Assembly: GCA_900551195.1 (NCBI GenBank)
Contig: URVD01000016.1
Span: 1-15,398 of the forward strand
Length of the DNA stretch: 15,398 bases
Direction: 5' to 3'
DNA from: an uncultured Collinsella sp.
GTDB lineage: Bacteria > Actinomycetota > Coriobacteriia > Coriobacteriales > Coriobacteriaceae
Under the pieces are notes generated by a model. That model did not search any database. It saw only the letters and a program-made list of their open reading frames with translations, and had not been told where the DNA came from. Both the position numbers and the translations under genes were made by a program. Below, piece after piece: positions 1 through 6,995 of this stretch; position 1 is the stretch's first letter; each line of letters starts with the position of its first letter.

Positions 1-25
1 GGCGGGCGGGCGCTTTTTGTTTTTA
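1..25 (+). terminator. possible right arm of an upstream terminator
   Basis: The window opens with a GC-rich run followed by a T-rich tract, which looks like the right half of an intrinsic terminator whose left arm lies outside the window. A TATAAG hexamer at 37-42 could be the -10 box of the nagA promoter, but no good -35 is seen. Both readings are tentative. Confidence 0.3.
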
Positions 26-82
26 CATGGACCGGGTATAAGTATCACCACGGTCAACTGCTTCAAGAAGCAAGGAGTGCAT

Positions 83-1252
83 ATGAGCACATACGCAATT
101 AAGGCTGACAAGTTCTTCTTGCCGGCAGGCCCGCAACTGGGCGGCTATCTTATGGTCGAGGACGGCGTCTTTGGCGCCTGGCAGGCCGACGAGCCCTCTT
201 GCGAGATTAAGGACTACACGGGATCGTGGATCGCACCGGGTATGGTCGATACTCACATCCATGGCTTCTACAACCACTCAACTACCGATAACGATCCCGA
301 GGGCATCGATATCAGCTCAACCGAGCTCGCCCGTCGCGGTACCACCAGCTGGCTGCCCACGACGTTCACCGATGGCGTCGAGCAGATCAAGGACGCCTGC
401 GCCGCTATTGCCCAGGCGGACGAGGGTCGCGGCCCCGACTTCTGCGGTGCTCGCATTCAGGGCATCTACCTGGAGGGCCCCTTCTTTACCATGAAGCACG
501 TGGGCGCGCAGAACCCCGCTTATCTTATCGACCCCTCCGAGGAGGTCTTCGATCAGTGGCAGGAGGCTGCGGGTGGTCGCATCGTTAAGAGCGCCATGGC
601 GGCCGAGCGCGACGGTGCCGCTGCTTATGCGGCTGCTCTGAACGCCAAGGGTGTGGTGACCAGCATCGGTCACTCCGACGCCACCTACGATGAGTGCATC
701 GCCGCCATCAACGCCGGTGCCAGCTGCTTTACGCATACCTATAACGGCCAGCGCGGGCTGCATCACCGCGAGCCCGGTGTCGTGGGTGCAGCCATGTCCA
801 CGCCCGAGACCTACGCCGAGATCATCTGTGACGGCAAGCACGTAAACCCTGCCGCCATCAAGGCGCTGCTGCAGGCAAAGGGCTGGCAGCACACGGTGCT
901 CATCACCGACTGCCTGGGTTGCGGCGGCATGCCCGAGGGCAGCTACACCAGTGGTGGCATGGATGTCATCATGAAGGACAACCTGTGCTGGCTCGCCGAC
1001 GGCAAGAGCATTGCCGGCTCGGTGCTCACGCTTGCCCAGGGCGTCAAGAACATCGTCGACTGGGGCATCGCCAGCGCCGATATCGCCATTCGCATGGCAA
1101 CCGAGGTGCCGGCACGCTCCGCGCACATCGAGGATAAGTGCGGCAGCATCATGCCGGGTCGCGACGCCGACTTTGTCGTGTTCGACCATGAGCTCACCCT
1201 CGTCGAGACGTATGTTGGCGGCCAGAGCGTCGGCAACGCCTTTACCGAGTAA
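83..1252 (+). CDS. nagA: N-acetylglucosamine/N-acetylgalactosamine-6-phosphate deacetylase
   Basis: Cytoplasmic amidohydrolase that removes acetate from N-acetyl-hexosamine 6-phosphate. The 389-aa product has the family length and its metal and catalytic residues: DTHIH (His58, His60), Glu131 in YLEGPF, His197 in SIGHSD, His218 in THTYNG, and the catalytic Asp276 in ITDCLG. The HxH motif indicates the two-metal type rather than the E. coli type. The start at 83 is chosen because AAGGAG lies at 72-77; an in-frame ATG at 17 has no ribosome binding site and would add an unrelated leader. NagA acting on GlcNAc-6-P is the default assignment. Because lacX and lacC lie downstream, the substrate may instead be GalNAc-6-P (AgaA role), whose product would need a deaminase/isomerase not seen here to reach tagatose-6-P. 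Its C-terminal 38 codons are repeated as a relic after lacC. Confidence 0.93.
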   Translation: MSTYAIKADKFFLPAGPQLGGYLMVEDGVFGAWQADEPSCEIKDYTGSWIAPGMVDTHIHGFYNHSTTDNDPEGIDISSTELARRGTTSWLPTTFTDGVEQIKDACAAIAQADEGRGPDFCGARIQGIYLEGPFFTMKHVGAQNPAYLIDPSEEVFDQWQEAAGGRIVKSAMAAERDGAAAYAAALNAKGVVTSIGHSDATYDECIAAINAGASCFTHTYNGQRGLHHREPGVVGAAMSTPETYAEIICDGKHVNPAAIKALLQAKGWQHTVLITDCLGCGGMPEGSYTSGGMDVIMKDNLCWLADGKSIAGSVLTLAQGVKNIVDWGIASADIAIRMATEVPARSAHIEDKCGSIMPGRDADFVVFDHELTLVETYVGGQSVGNAFTE

Positions 1253-1264
1253 CAATAGAAAAAG

Positions 1265-1296
1265 ACGGCGGGCCCGAATCTGCTCGGACCCGCCGT
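1265..1296 (-). terminator. intrinsic terminator between convergent nagA and flavodoxin genes
   Basis: A 13-bp stem (ACGGCGGGCCCGA against TCGGACCCGCCGT, one G-T pair) with a 6-base loop. On the minus strand it is followed by a T-rich tract (complement of the A run at 1257-1263), so it best fits as terminator of the flavodoxin gene. The same stem may also slow transcription coming from nagA. Confidence 0.75.
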
Positions 1297-1327
1297 ATGG
1301 GTTAAACGCTCAAAAGCACCTTAACAG

Positions 1328-1912
1328 TTACAGTTTGTTAGCGATCTTCTTTGCCGTGCGCTTGACGCCGGCCACCAAGCCTCCTGCAGGATGCTCCTTC
1401 TCGTATGCTAGGCGCTTCTCGCGCTTGGCGTACTCTTCGACGATGATGTCGCCATACTCGTCTTCGATCTTGTCGAAGAAGTCGACGGCGCCCTTAATTT
1501 CCTCAGCGGTCGGGTGCCCCTTTTGGACACCGCCGGTGAGTTTGAACGGCCCCCACGTATCAAAGCCAGGGCAGCCGTAGACACCCATAAAGATGGCCTG
1601 CCTCATGCGGCAGATGCCATCGATATCCTTGCCGTACCACTTGTTTTTGCCACCGTAGGTCATAAGGCCAAACACCTTGTCCTGCGGCTGCAGCACGTTC
1701 GTGAGCACGCGTGCCATGTCCTTGTCGATCTCGGAGTAATAGATGCCCGTGGCGACACCGATCAGATGATATTCGTGCAGGTTGGGATACTCGTTTTTGC
1801 CAAGCGCCTTGACGTCGAGGGTATCGATCTCGGGGTGTGCCTCGACGATGGCGTCCACGAGCTTTTTCGTATTGCCGTGATGGCGCGAGGCGTAGAGGAT
1901 GATGGTTCGCAT
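1328..1912 (-). CDS. flavodoxin-like protein
   Basis: A 194-aa cytoplasmic protein with a flavodoxin fold signature at the N-terminus: MRTIILYASRHHGNTKKLVD holds the phosphate-binding loop for FMN (SRHHGNT, residues 9-15). A glycine-rich FMN-loop region follows (YGGKNKWYG), with a GCPGFDTWGPFKLTGG segment further on. The C-terminal 40 residues are rich in Lys and Glu and extend beyond a plain flavodoxin. The start at 1912 is supported by GAAAGG upstream; the reading frame stays open far beyond it only because it runs antisense to lacX. It sits alone and divergent from lacX, between sugar genes, so its link to sugar metabolism is unclear. The electron partner is unknown. Confidence 0.8.
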   Translation of the reverse strand: MRTIILYASRHHGNTKKLVDAIVEAHPEIDTLDVKALGKNEYPNLHEYHLIGVATGIYYSEIDKDMARVLTNVLQPQDKVFGLMTYGGKNKWYGKDIDGICRMRQAIFMGVYGCPGFDTWGPFKLTGGVQKGHPTAEEIKGAVDFFDKIEDEYGDIIVEEYAKREKRLAYEKEHPAGGLVAGVKRTAKKIANKL

Positions 1913-2068
1913 AAGAAGGCCTTTCAGCTGTAATTGCATCAATGTCTGTATGGTACCCCGTTGCATGGCTGGGATACCGGACGCATCGATGAACGTGCGG
2001 GTTTGTCCTTTGGTCAGGGCCGAGACGGGTACTTGCGAGCAAAAAGCAGTTGTTCGAAAGGATGGGCA

Positions 2069-2950
2069 ATGGAATACGCTCTCTCCAACGATTCGATTTC
2101 TATTAAGGTGTCCACGGCTGGCGGTTCGTTTACCTCGATTGAGGCCGGAGGTCGAGAGTACTTGTGGCAGGGTGATCCTGCAGTGTGGTCCGGCCAGGCG
2201 CCGATTTGCTTCCCGATTTGCGGAGGCTTGCGCGACAACAGCGCCATGACGTTTGCCGGGCATCATGTAAAGCTCGCTCGCCACGGCTTTGCGCGCAAGC
2301 AGGAATGGAAGCTGCTGAGCCAAGGCGAGAACGAGTTGGCTATGTGCCTGGCTTCGGAGGATAACGCCGCGCTGCTGAGCGATTATCCGTATCCGTTTAG
2401 GCTCGTCGCCCGCTATACGCTCGAGGACGCCGCCGTGCGTGTCTCCTATGAGGTTACCAACGAGGGCACCGAGGACATGCCGTTCTTTATCGGTGGGCAT
2501 CCCGGCTTTAGGTGCCCGCTCGATGAGGGCGAGGCCTATACGGACTACGAGTTGCGCTTTGAGAAAGAAGAGGCTGCAGAGCTTTGCACCGCTGTCCCTT
2601 CGACTGGCTTGATTGACGTGGACAAGCGCTCCAAGAACCCCATGGTGGGAAAGACGCTGCCCCTGTCGCACGAGCTCTTCGATTTTGCGGAGACCATCTT
2701 TGACGTGCTCGAGAGCCGCCAGGTCACGCTTTCCAAAAAGGGCGAGGACAAGGGCGTCCGCCTGAGCTTTGAGGGCTTCCCATATCTCATTGTGTGGAGC
2801 AAGCCCGAGGGTGATTTTGTGGCAGTTGAGCCTTGGGGCGGCCTTTCGACCTGCTCCGATGAGGACGACGTGCTTGAGCATAAGCGTGGCTGCCTTGTCG
2901 CCAAGCCCAAGGAGACCGTCGTTCGCTCGTTCACGATTGAGATTCTGTAA
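2069..2950 (+). CDS. lacX: LacX-type aldose 1-epimerase family protein (copy 1)
   Basis: A 293-aa galactose-mutarotase-like protein that should interconvert anomers of a sugar or sugar phosphate in the cytoplasm. It matches the LacX branch found in lactococcal lac operons: EYLWQGDPAVWSGQAPICFP near residues 28-50, RHGFARK, MPFFIGGHPGF with the conserved His, and AVEPWGGLST near the C-terminus. The start at 2069 follows GAAAGGA at 2056-2062; the ATG at 2062 is out of frame. The gene is 59 bases ahead of lacC and probably co-transcribed with it. A TGTTCGAA sequence at 2051-2058, overlapping the ribosome site, resembles the putative LacR half-site seen elsewhere in the window, though one half-site may be chance. 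A near-identical paralog begins at 14655. The exact substrate of LacX proteins is not settled. Confidence 0.88.
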   Translation: MEYALSNDSISIKVSTAGGSFTSIEAGGREYLWQGDPAVWSGQAPICFPICGGLRDNSAMTFAGHHVKLARHGFARKQEWKLLSQGENELAMCLASEDNAALLSDYPYPFRLVARYTLEDAAVRVSYEVTNEGTEDMPFFIGGHPGFRCPLDEGEAYTDYELRFEKEEAAELCTAVPSTGLIDVDKRSKNPMVGKTLPLSHELFDFAETIFDVLESRQVTLSKKGEDKGVRLSFEGFPYLIVWSKPEGDFVAVEPWGGLSTCSDEDDVLEHKRGCLVAKPKETVVRSFTIEIL

Positions 2951-3009
2951 TTCCGTTTTGTCGACTCGTATCGCGAGGCACAAGGAGCCTGCGAGATAAG
3001 GAGCTAAAA

Positions 3010-3945
3010 ATGATCCTCACCGTTACGATGAACCCGTCCGTCGATACACGCTATCAGCTCGATGAGCTCATTATCGACGACGTTAACCGTGTGACGCCCG
3101 AAAAGACCGCCGGCGGCAAGGGTCTCAACGTGGCCCGTGTACTGGGTCAGCTGGGCGACGACGTTGTGGCAACCGGTCTACTCGGCGGCCACATGGGCGC
3201 CTACATGGCCGAGCTCATGGATGCCAACGGCATTAAGAATGATTTTGTACCCATCAAGGGCGAGACTCGCATTTGCCTTAACATCCTCCACGCCGGCAAC
3301 CAGACCGAGCTACTCGAGAGCGGCCCGACGATTGCCCCCGAGGAGCTCGATGCCTTTACCGCCAAGTTCGCCGAGCTTGCGAGCAAGGCCGCTGTCGTTA
3401 CCATCTCGGGTTCGCTGCCCCGTGGTGTCGAGGCAGGCTACTACGCCAAGATCACGGGTATTGCCGAGAACGCCGGCGCCAAGGTGCTGCTCGATACCTC
3501 GGGTGCTTCGCTCGAGGCCGCCCTTAAGTCCGAAATTAAGCCCGAGCTGGTTAAGCCTAACCTGACCGAGATTAACGGCCTTCTGGGCACGAGCTTTACC
3601 ACCGACGATGTGGACGAGCTCCGCGCCGCGCTCGCCTCTGATGCCCGCTTCTCCGATATCCCCTGGGTCGTCGTGTCCATGGGCGCTGCCGGCTCCGTGG
3701 GCTTCCATAATGGCCGTGCATTCCGCGCCAAGACCCCCGATATCCCCGCCGTTAACGCTACGGGCTCTGGCGATTCGACCATTGCCGGCTTCGCGCATGC
3801 GATTGCTGCTGGCGCGGATGACGAGACGGTGCTGCGTACCGCCAACACCTGCGGCAAGCTCAATGCCATGGATCCCATGACTGGCCACTTGGTTATGGAT
3901 CGTTGGGACGAGGTTTACAACGGCGTTGTCGTGACCGAGCTGTAG
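3010..3945 (+). CDS. lacC: tagatose-6-phosphate kinase (PfkB family)
   Basis: A 311-aa sugar-phosphate kinase, the usual length for LacC and 1-phosphofructokinase. It would phosphorylate tagatose 6-phosphate to tagatose 1,6-bisphosphate with ATP in the cytoplasm. Visible motifs are the N-terminal TMNPSVD, the PfkB signature AGGKGLNVARVLGQLG (residues 34-49), ISGSLPRG (132-139), the KPNLTE segment (182-187), and NATGSGDSTIAGF with catalytic Asp255. GSGD in place of GAGD is common in the LacC branch. A strong AAGGAG at 2998-3003 precedes the start. Presence of lacA and lacB in the same window favours tagatose-6-phosphate over fructose-1-phosphate as substrate; sequence alone cannot exclude FruK. 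The next enzyme, LacD, is not in the window. Confidence 0.85.
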   Translation: MILTVTMNPSVDTRYQLDELIIDDVNRVTPEKTAGGKGLNVARVLGQLGDDVVATGLLGGHMGAYMAELMDANGIKNDFVPIKGETRICLNILHAGNQTELLESGPTIAPEELDAFTAKFAELASKAAVVTISGSLPRGVEAGYYAKITGIAENAGAKVLLDTSGASLEAALKSEIKPELVKPNLTEINGLLGTSFTTDDVDELRAALASDARFSDIPWVVVSMGAAGSVGFHNGRAFRAKTPDIPAVNATGSGDSTIAGFAHAIAAGADDETVLRTANTCGKLNAMDPMTGHLVMDRWDEVYNGVVVTEL

Positions 3946-3991
3946 GAGCTTGTGCGCCGCCCCCGGCATCGGTTGCTTGCTTGTGGTTAGA

Positions 3992-4117
3992 GTTGACGGC
4001 AAGTGCGGTAGCATTATGCCGGGGCGCGACGCCGATGCTGTCGTGTTCAATCCCGACCTTACCCTGGTCGAGACGTATGTGGGTGGCAACAGCGTCGGTA
4101 ATGCATTTACCGAGTAG
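3992..4117 (+). pseudogene. 3' relic of a second nagA
   Basis: Forty-one codons plus a stop encode the C-terminal end of NagA with no gene body. From KCGSIMPGRDAD to GNAFTE, 33 of 38 residues match the end of the intact nagA at 83-1252, and the DNA is also closely alike. Just upstream, the frame reads through unrelated sequence, so the breakpoint is near 3989. The relic starts 47 bases after the lacC stop. It has no start codon or ribosome site and is not expected to be a functional protein. It is best read as what remains after deletion of a nagA copy that once lay between lacC and the YhcH-family gene. Confidence 0.9.
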
Positions 4118-4149
4118 CTGCCAAATAAACGATCCGAGAGGGGATTTAG

Positions 4150-4623
4150 ATGATTTACGGTGCATTGGGCGATATCGAGGAATACCGCGGAATGCTCAAG
4201 GGCCTCGACGTGCTGATCGACTGGCTCGAGGAGAACGACCCGGCACAGCTCGAGGTCGGCAGCCATCCGATTTTGGGTGAGAAGGTCTTTGCGAACGTCA
4301 TGTCTCCCACGACGCGTCCCGAGGCTGAGGCTCACTATGAGACGCATCAGCGCTATCACGACCTGCAGGTCGACGTCGAGGGTCGCGAGGCCTTCAAGGT
4401 CGCTACGGGCAGCCTGACGCTGGTCCAGGAGTTTGACGAGAAGGACGACTACGATCTGGTCGATTCCGACGCTTCGATCGCCGGCGATCTTGCCGACGAC
4501 AAGTTTGCGCTGTTCGTTGCCGGCGAGCCTCACATGCCCACGCTCGAGTTCCCGGGCGATGGCGCACAGCCGGTCAAGAAGATCTGCTTTAAGTTGCTTG
4601 CCGACGCCTACTGGGAGGAGTAG
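4150..4623 (+). CDS. YhcH/YjgK/YiaL family protein (sugar anomerase-like)
   Basis: A 157-aa cupin-like cytoplasmic protein of the family that includes E. coli YhcH (NanQ, sialic acid anomerase), YiaL and EbgC, all about 150 residues. Family features are the N-terminal MIYGALGDIE, the ETHQRYHDLQVDVEG segment (residues about 59-73) with conserved His residues for metal binding, the FALFVAGEPHMPTL segment and the C-terminal KKICFKLL. A GAGGGG ribosome site precedes the start. It lies 32 bases after the nagA relic, so it is probably the last gene of the lacX-lacC unit, and it is followed by a strong terminator. The true sugar substrate is not known; the context suggests galactose or amino-sugar derivatives. 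Confidence 0.82.
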   Translation: MIYGALGDIEEYRGMLKGLDVLIDWLEENDPAQLEVGSHPILGEKVFANVMSPTTRPEAEAHYETHQRYHDLQVDVEGREAFKVATGSLTLVQEFDEKDDYDLVDSDASIAGDLADDKFALFVAGEPHMPTLEFPGDGAQPVKKICFKLLADAYWEE

Positions 4624-4654
4624 CGAGCTGCTCGGCTGAGCTGTTCGTCTGATG

Positions 4655-4680
4655 GCGTGATTCCCCTAGGGAAATCACGC
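4655..4680. repeat. 26-bp near-perfect palindrome with CCCTAGGG core
   Basis: GCGTGATT and AATCACGC flank CCCTAGGG, with one mismatched pair. The right part, CCCTAGGGAAATCACG at 4664-4679, recurs exactly at 4704-4719, 40 bases further on, inside the loop and right stem of the terminator that follows. Confidence 0.8.
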
Positions 4681-4685
4681 TAGGA

Positions 4686-4735
4686 CCCCGCCAAACGGGT
4701 TTTCCCTAGGGAAATCACGTTTGGCGGGGTTTTCT
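4686..4735 (+). terminator. strong intrinsic terminator with nested palindrome
   Basis: A perfect 12-bp stem, CCCCGCCAAACG (4686-4697) with CGTTTGGCGGGG (4718-4729), is followed by TTTTCTGTTTT. The 20-base loop itself contains the 12-bp palindrome TTCCCTAGGGAA. It ends the YhcH-family transcript. Confidence 0.88.
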
Positions 4736-4757
4736 GTTTTGAATAGGGAAGCCTCAT

Positions 4758-5123
4758 TTATTTGCGAAGAACATCGGCTAGCCGCAGGATTGAAATCATC
4801 GACCGATAAGTGAGTTCCACTTTTTCGCCCGCAAGCAGTCGTTTCGAGCCAATCTCATCTAGCCCCACAAGCCGAGAAAACAGCGGGCCGCTCATCGTGC
4901 CCTCGTCAATTGATTCCCTTATGGTCTTCAAAACGTCCGTATCATGAAGCGATGCCGAGCTGTAGGGGGCAACACGAGCGGAACTCTCAATTAACGACGA
5001 GACAAAAGGATGGAGATGCTTTGGACATAGTCCATCAAACACCACATCCCCATTGTCGTTCGAGCCGACCAGGCGCCAAGTATAATGATCGACCCAGTCA
5101 TCCCCGTCGTATATGGCGTTCAT
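4758..5123 (-). CDS. hypothetical protein, partner of the secreted protein upstream
   Basis: A 121-aa protein of unknown function with no signal peptide or membrane segment. It is acidic, begins MNAIYDGDDWVDHYTW and ends in a charged helix-like segment (SMISILRLADVLRK). I do not recognise a family. The ATG at 5123 lies 14 bases after the stop of the upstream secreted-protein gene, preceded by a weak GGGAAG, so translational coupling is likely. The frame is open up to an ATG at 5213, which would give 151 aa and a 76-base overlap with the upstream gene; that start is possible but less economical. Codon use is richer in A and T than in the sugar genes on either side. Confidence 0.55.
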   Translation of the reverse strand: MNAIYDGDDWVDHYTWRLVGSNDNGDVVFDGLCPKHLHPFVSSLIESSARVAPYSSASLHDTDVLKTIRESIDEGTMSGPLFSRLVGLDEIGSKRLLAGEKVELTYRSMISILRLADVLRK

Positions 5124-5137
5124 GAGCAACTTCCCGT

Positions 5138-5647
5138 CTAGAGAGAGAAACCTATTTGGACATCGGGGCGCAAGACCGCAATCCATATCGGGCCTGCAGC
5201 AGCTCCAACCCAACGCACCACATAGGTTCCCTTTCGTACATGTGTATCAATCTGCCCCGAAATGCCGGTGAATGCAATTCCAGACCCGTTTGTCGGATAG
5301 CAATCGACGTATTTTTGTTTTCCGCTCACAACCTTGTATAGATATATCGTTCCAGCAAAAGAGAAGGGATCGTTCGCAATTTTGTCCGGAAGAACTTGCC
5401 ACCTCAAAATCCCGCTACCAATATGGTCAAGCTTGACCGTTCCGCCGTCCCCCTCAAAAGTGGCAAGGGGATTTACCCAAGACTGAGAGTCGGCATCGCC
5501 CTCCTTAGCAGTTATCAGCAGACTGCCCGTATAAGACTGCTGAGGCTCACCTTCAGGACAGACAGCCTTGGCCCAAGAAGGGCCACTCAGGCAGAACAGT
5601 CCGAGCAGCATCAATACCAGCAAAAGAAAACCCTTAGTTCTTTTCAT
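5138..5647 (-). CDS. secreted hypothetical protein with Sec signal peptide
   Basis: A 169-aa protein whose first 28 residues form a clear signal peptide: MKRTK, a Leu-rich core (FLLLVLMLLGLFCL) and a likely cleavage site after SWAKA. The mature part is about 140 residues, beta-rich by composition, with two cysteines that could pair. There is no LPxTG anchor, lipobox or second membrane segment, so it is probably released or loosely held at the surface. I recognise no family and assign no function. GGGGA lies upstream of the start. It heads a two-gene minus-strand unit with the hypothetical gene at 4758-5123. Codon use is less GC-rich than in neighbouring genes. Confidence 0.65.
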   Translation of the reverse strand: MKRTKGFLLLVLMLLGLFCLSGPSWAKAVCPEGEPQQSYTGSLLITAKEGDADSQSWVNPLATFEGDGGTVKLDHIGSGILRWQVLPDKIANDPFSFAGTIYLYKVVSGKQKYVDCYPTNGSGIAFTGISGQIDTHVRKGTYVVRWVGAAAGPIWIAVLRPDVQIGFSL

Positions 5648-5868
5648 CTATATCCCCAACGTCTCTCGACATTTGTATATCGTGACTATTTTAGATCTAT
5701 ATGGCCAATTCGAGCCCTCACCATGGCAATTGTTGCAGCTGGGTTTCTTTTCATTAAGATTTCACTTTGGTAAATCCCCGCCCCTAAGCATTAAACCCGA
5801 AGTCCACCGAGTGGGCCGCTGTTGACGTGGCGATGCTTGGATTGGCGCGCACGCACTCAAAATCGGCA

Positions 5869-5893
5869 ACAAAAAAGCCGCCCGAAGGCGGCT
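5869..5893 (-). terminator. tRNA-Thr terminator
   Basis: On the minus strand a perfect 7-bp stem, AGCCGCC and GGCGGCT, closes a TTCG tetraloop and is followed by a run of T. It lies 11 bases beyond the tRNA 3' end. Confidence 0.92.
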
Positions 5894-5904
5894 ATCTTGA
5901 GCAA

Positions 5905-5980
5905 TGGAGCCAGCGACCGGGCTCGAACCGGTGACCCCCGCTTTACGAGAGCGGTGCTCTACCAACTGAGCTACGCTGGC
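5905..5980 (-). tRNA. tRNA-Thr, anticodon CGU
   Basis: Read on the minus strand, 76 bases fold into a complete cloverleaf. The acceptor stem is GCCAGCG with CGCTGGC, the D arm is GCTC-AGTTGGTA-GAGC, the anticodon stem is CCGCT with AGCGG and its loop is CTCGTAA, giving anticodon CGT at positions 34-36. The T arm is ACCGG-TTCGAGC-CCGGT. The discriminator is T and CCA is encoded. It reads ACG codons. Confidence 0.96.
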
Positions 5981-6019
5981 GGCCATGTGATGACGCAACT
6001 GAGGCGCCAACGGCTGTCT

Positions 6020-6048
6020 ATGATACGGGACATCGCACATCCGCGCAA
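6020..6048 (-). promoter_or_regulatory. tRNA-Thr promoter
   Basis: On the minus strand, TTGCGC (6043-6048) and TATCAT (6020-6025) are separated by exactly 17 bases, a sigma-70 type promoter about 40 bases upstream of the tRNA. Confidence 0.6.
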
Positions 6049-6187
6049 GTGTTCTGACGGCTTTTCTCACTTTAAATGCACTAATATTAGAGGCGTGATG
6101 TCTGCAGTGCCCATTTGGTACTTGACCTGCTGTTGAGTTGGTGGCCGACGTCCCGCTCGTATGGGTCTCAAACAGAATGGGGCAGCC

Positions 6188-6670
6188 ATGGCTCAACCCA
6201 AGATCCTTCTCACGCGTATCGATGACCGTTTCATTTACGGGCAAGACGTTGAGCTGTGGAACGAAGCCGTGGGTTCCAATCTTGTCTTAATCGTCAACGA
6301 TGAGATCGCGGCGGATTCGCGCCAATGGGCACCCATGAGGGTGGCGGCGCCAGAAGGCGTTTGGACGCGGTTTTTCTCGGTGCAAAGGACCATCGACATC
6401 ATTTATACCGCAACGCCGCGCCAATGGATTCTCATCATGGTGGCGTCGCCCACGGATGCACTCGCGCTGGTTAAGGGCGGTGTGCCAATAACCAAGATCA
6501 GCATCGGCCATATGCGGGCGAGGGAGGGCAAGCGCTCTGCAACGCCTGCCATTGCCGTAGGCGATACGGACATCGCCGCCTTCAAAGAGTTGCAAAAGCT
6601 CGGCATAGAGCTAGAAATCCGTTATCTCCCCAGTTCCGCCCCCGACCCCATTGGCAATCTGTTCAACTGA
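6188..6670 (+). CDS. mannose-family PTS EIIB-like protein lacking the phospho-His
   Basis: A 160-aa cytoplasmic protein aligning along its whole length with the IIB domain of the mannose/fructose/sorbose PTS family. It has RIDDR at residues 10-14, GQD..LW, LVLIVNDEIAAD, a middle AAPEGV, the SPTDALALVKGGVPITKISIG segment, and a C-terminal ELQKLGIELEIRYLP. In active family members the segment after RIDDR reads LIHGQV, and the His accepts phosphate from EIIA. Here it reads FIYGQD, so Tyr17 replaces that His. No IIA, IIC or IID gene is adjacent. The start at 6188 is preferred because GGGG precedes it and the product then begins like the family; an in-frame ATG at 6161 lacks a ribosome site. It may be a regulatory or decayed PTS protein. 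It is not expected to carry out normal phosphotransfer. Confidence 0.82.
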   Translation: MAQPKILLTRIDDRFIYGQDVELWNEAVGSNLVLIVNDEIAADSRQWAPMRVAAPEGVWTRFFSVQRTIDIIYTATPRQWILIMVASPTDALALVKGGVPITKISIGHMRAREGKRSATPAIAVGDTDIAAFKELQKLGIELEIRYLPSSAPDPIGNLFN

Positions 6671-6702
6671 TCCCTTGGGGACGGAGGAAAACGGATCATT
6701 TT
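6668..6702 (+). other. short inverted repeat and GGGGACGGAGG motif after the EIIB gene
   Basis: TGATCC (6668-6673, starting at the stop codon) is inverted as GGATCA (6693-6698) and followed by TTTT. It may be a weak terminator. The TTGGGGACGG inside resembles TTGGGGACAG at 11853-11862 after the regulator gene. Confidence 0.35.
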
Positions 6703-6737
6703 GCCCTTGCGAGGGATGCGCGCGATGCCGCCTGTCA

Positions 6738-6889
6738 AAAACTATGCCCATTTACTACGTTTGGTCGGCTATCGCCGAGCATGTCGAATTTGAGAAAAAC
6801 AAAACCGCAGGTAGACGGCTTGCGAATTTAACAAAAACCGGTGCATGGTCGAGCATCCCGGGCTAAACGTAGTAAATGGGCATAGTTTT
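6738..6889. repeat. 152-bp element bounded by perfect 25-bp inverted repeats
   Basis: The arm at 6738-6762 (AAAACTATGCCC...TACGTTT) is the exact reverse complement of 6865-6889. They enclose 102 bases with smaller hairpins, for example TCGGC-TATC-GCCGA at 6765-6778. The size and arms recall a miniature inverted-repeat element or a structured RNA. A 40-codon frame runs from ATG at 6744 to TAA at 6866, but it has no ribosome site and its ends overlap the arms, so I do not call it as a gene. No target-site duplication is evident. Most of the gene-free stretch 6671-6995 is this element plus the galM terminator. Confidence 0.85.
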
Positions 6890-6933
6890 GATATGTCACT
6901 CATACAGTCACAGCGAAAATGAGCCAAAAGATG

Positions 6934-6968
6934 AAAAAACGCCCGTCGGCGGTGGTGCCGGCGGGCGT
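6934..6968 (-). terminator. galM terminator
   Basis: On the minus strand ACGCCCG...CGGGCGT (arms 6962-6968 and 6939-6945) encloses further GC pairing and is followed by a run of six T. It lies 27 bases after the galM stop. Confidence 0.88.
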
Positions 6969-6995
6969 TGCTGTGCGATATGTCGCGTTGTGGGC

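Noticed and set aside
317..1255. Long minus-strand open frame over nagA (and a similar one over lacC at 3310-4533)
   Set aside because: Both are antisense shadows of well-supported genes.
1913..2983. Long minus-strand open frame continuous with the flavodoxin gene
   Set aside because: It is antisense to lacX, which has clear homology. The flavodoxin motif and a ribosome site place the real start at 1912.
5905..5980. tRNA-Thr as an integration site for the neighbouring unusual genes
   Set aside because: No duplicate of the tRNA 3' end and no integrase gene are visible in the window.
6744..6866. 40-codon frame inside the inverted-repeat element
   Set aside because: No ribosome site; its start lies in one repeat arm and its stop just before the other. 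Kept only as a question for the repeat family.
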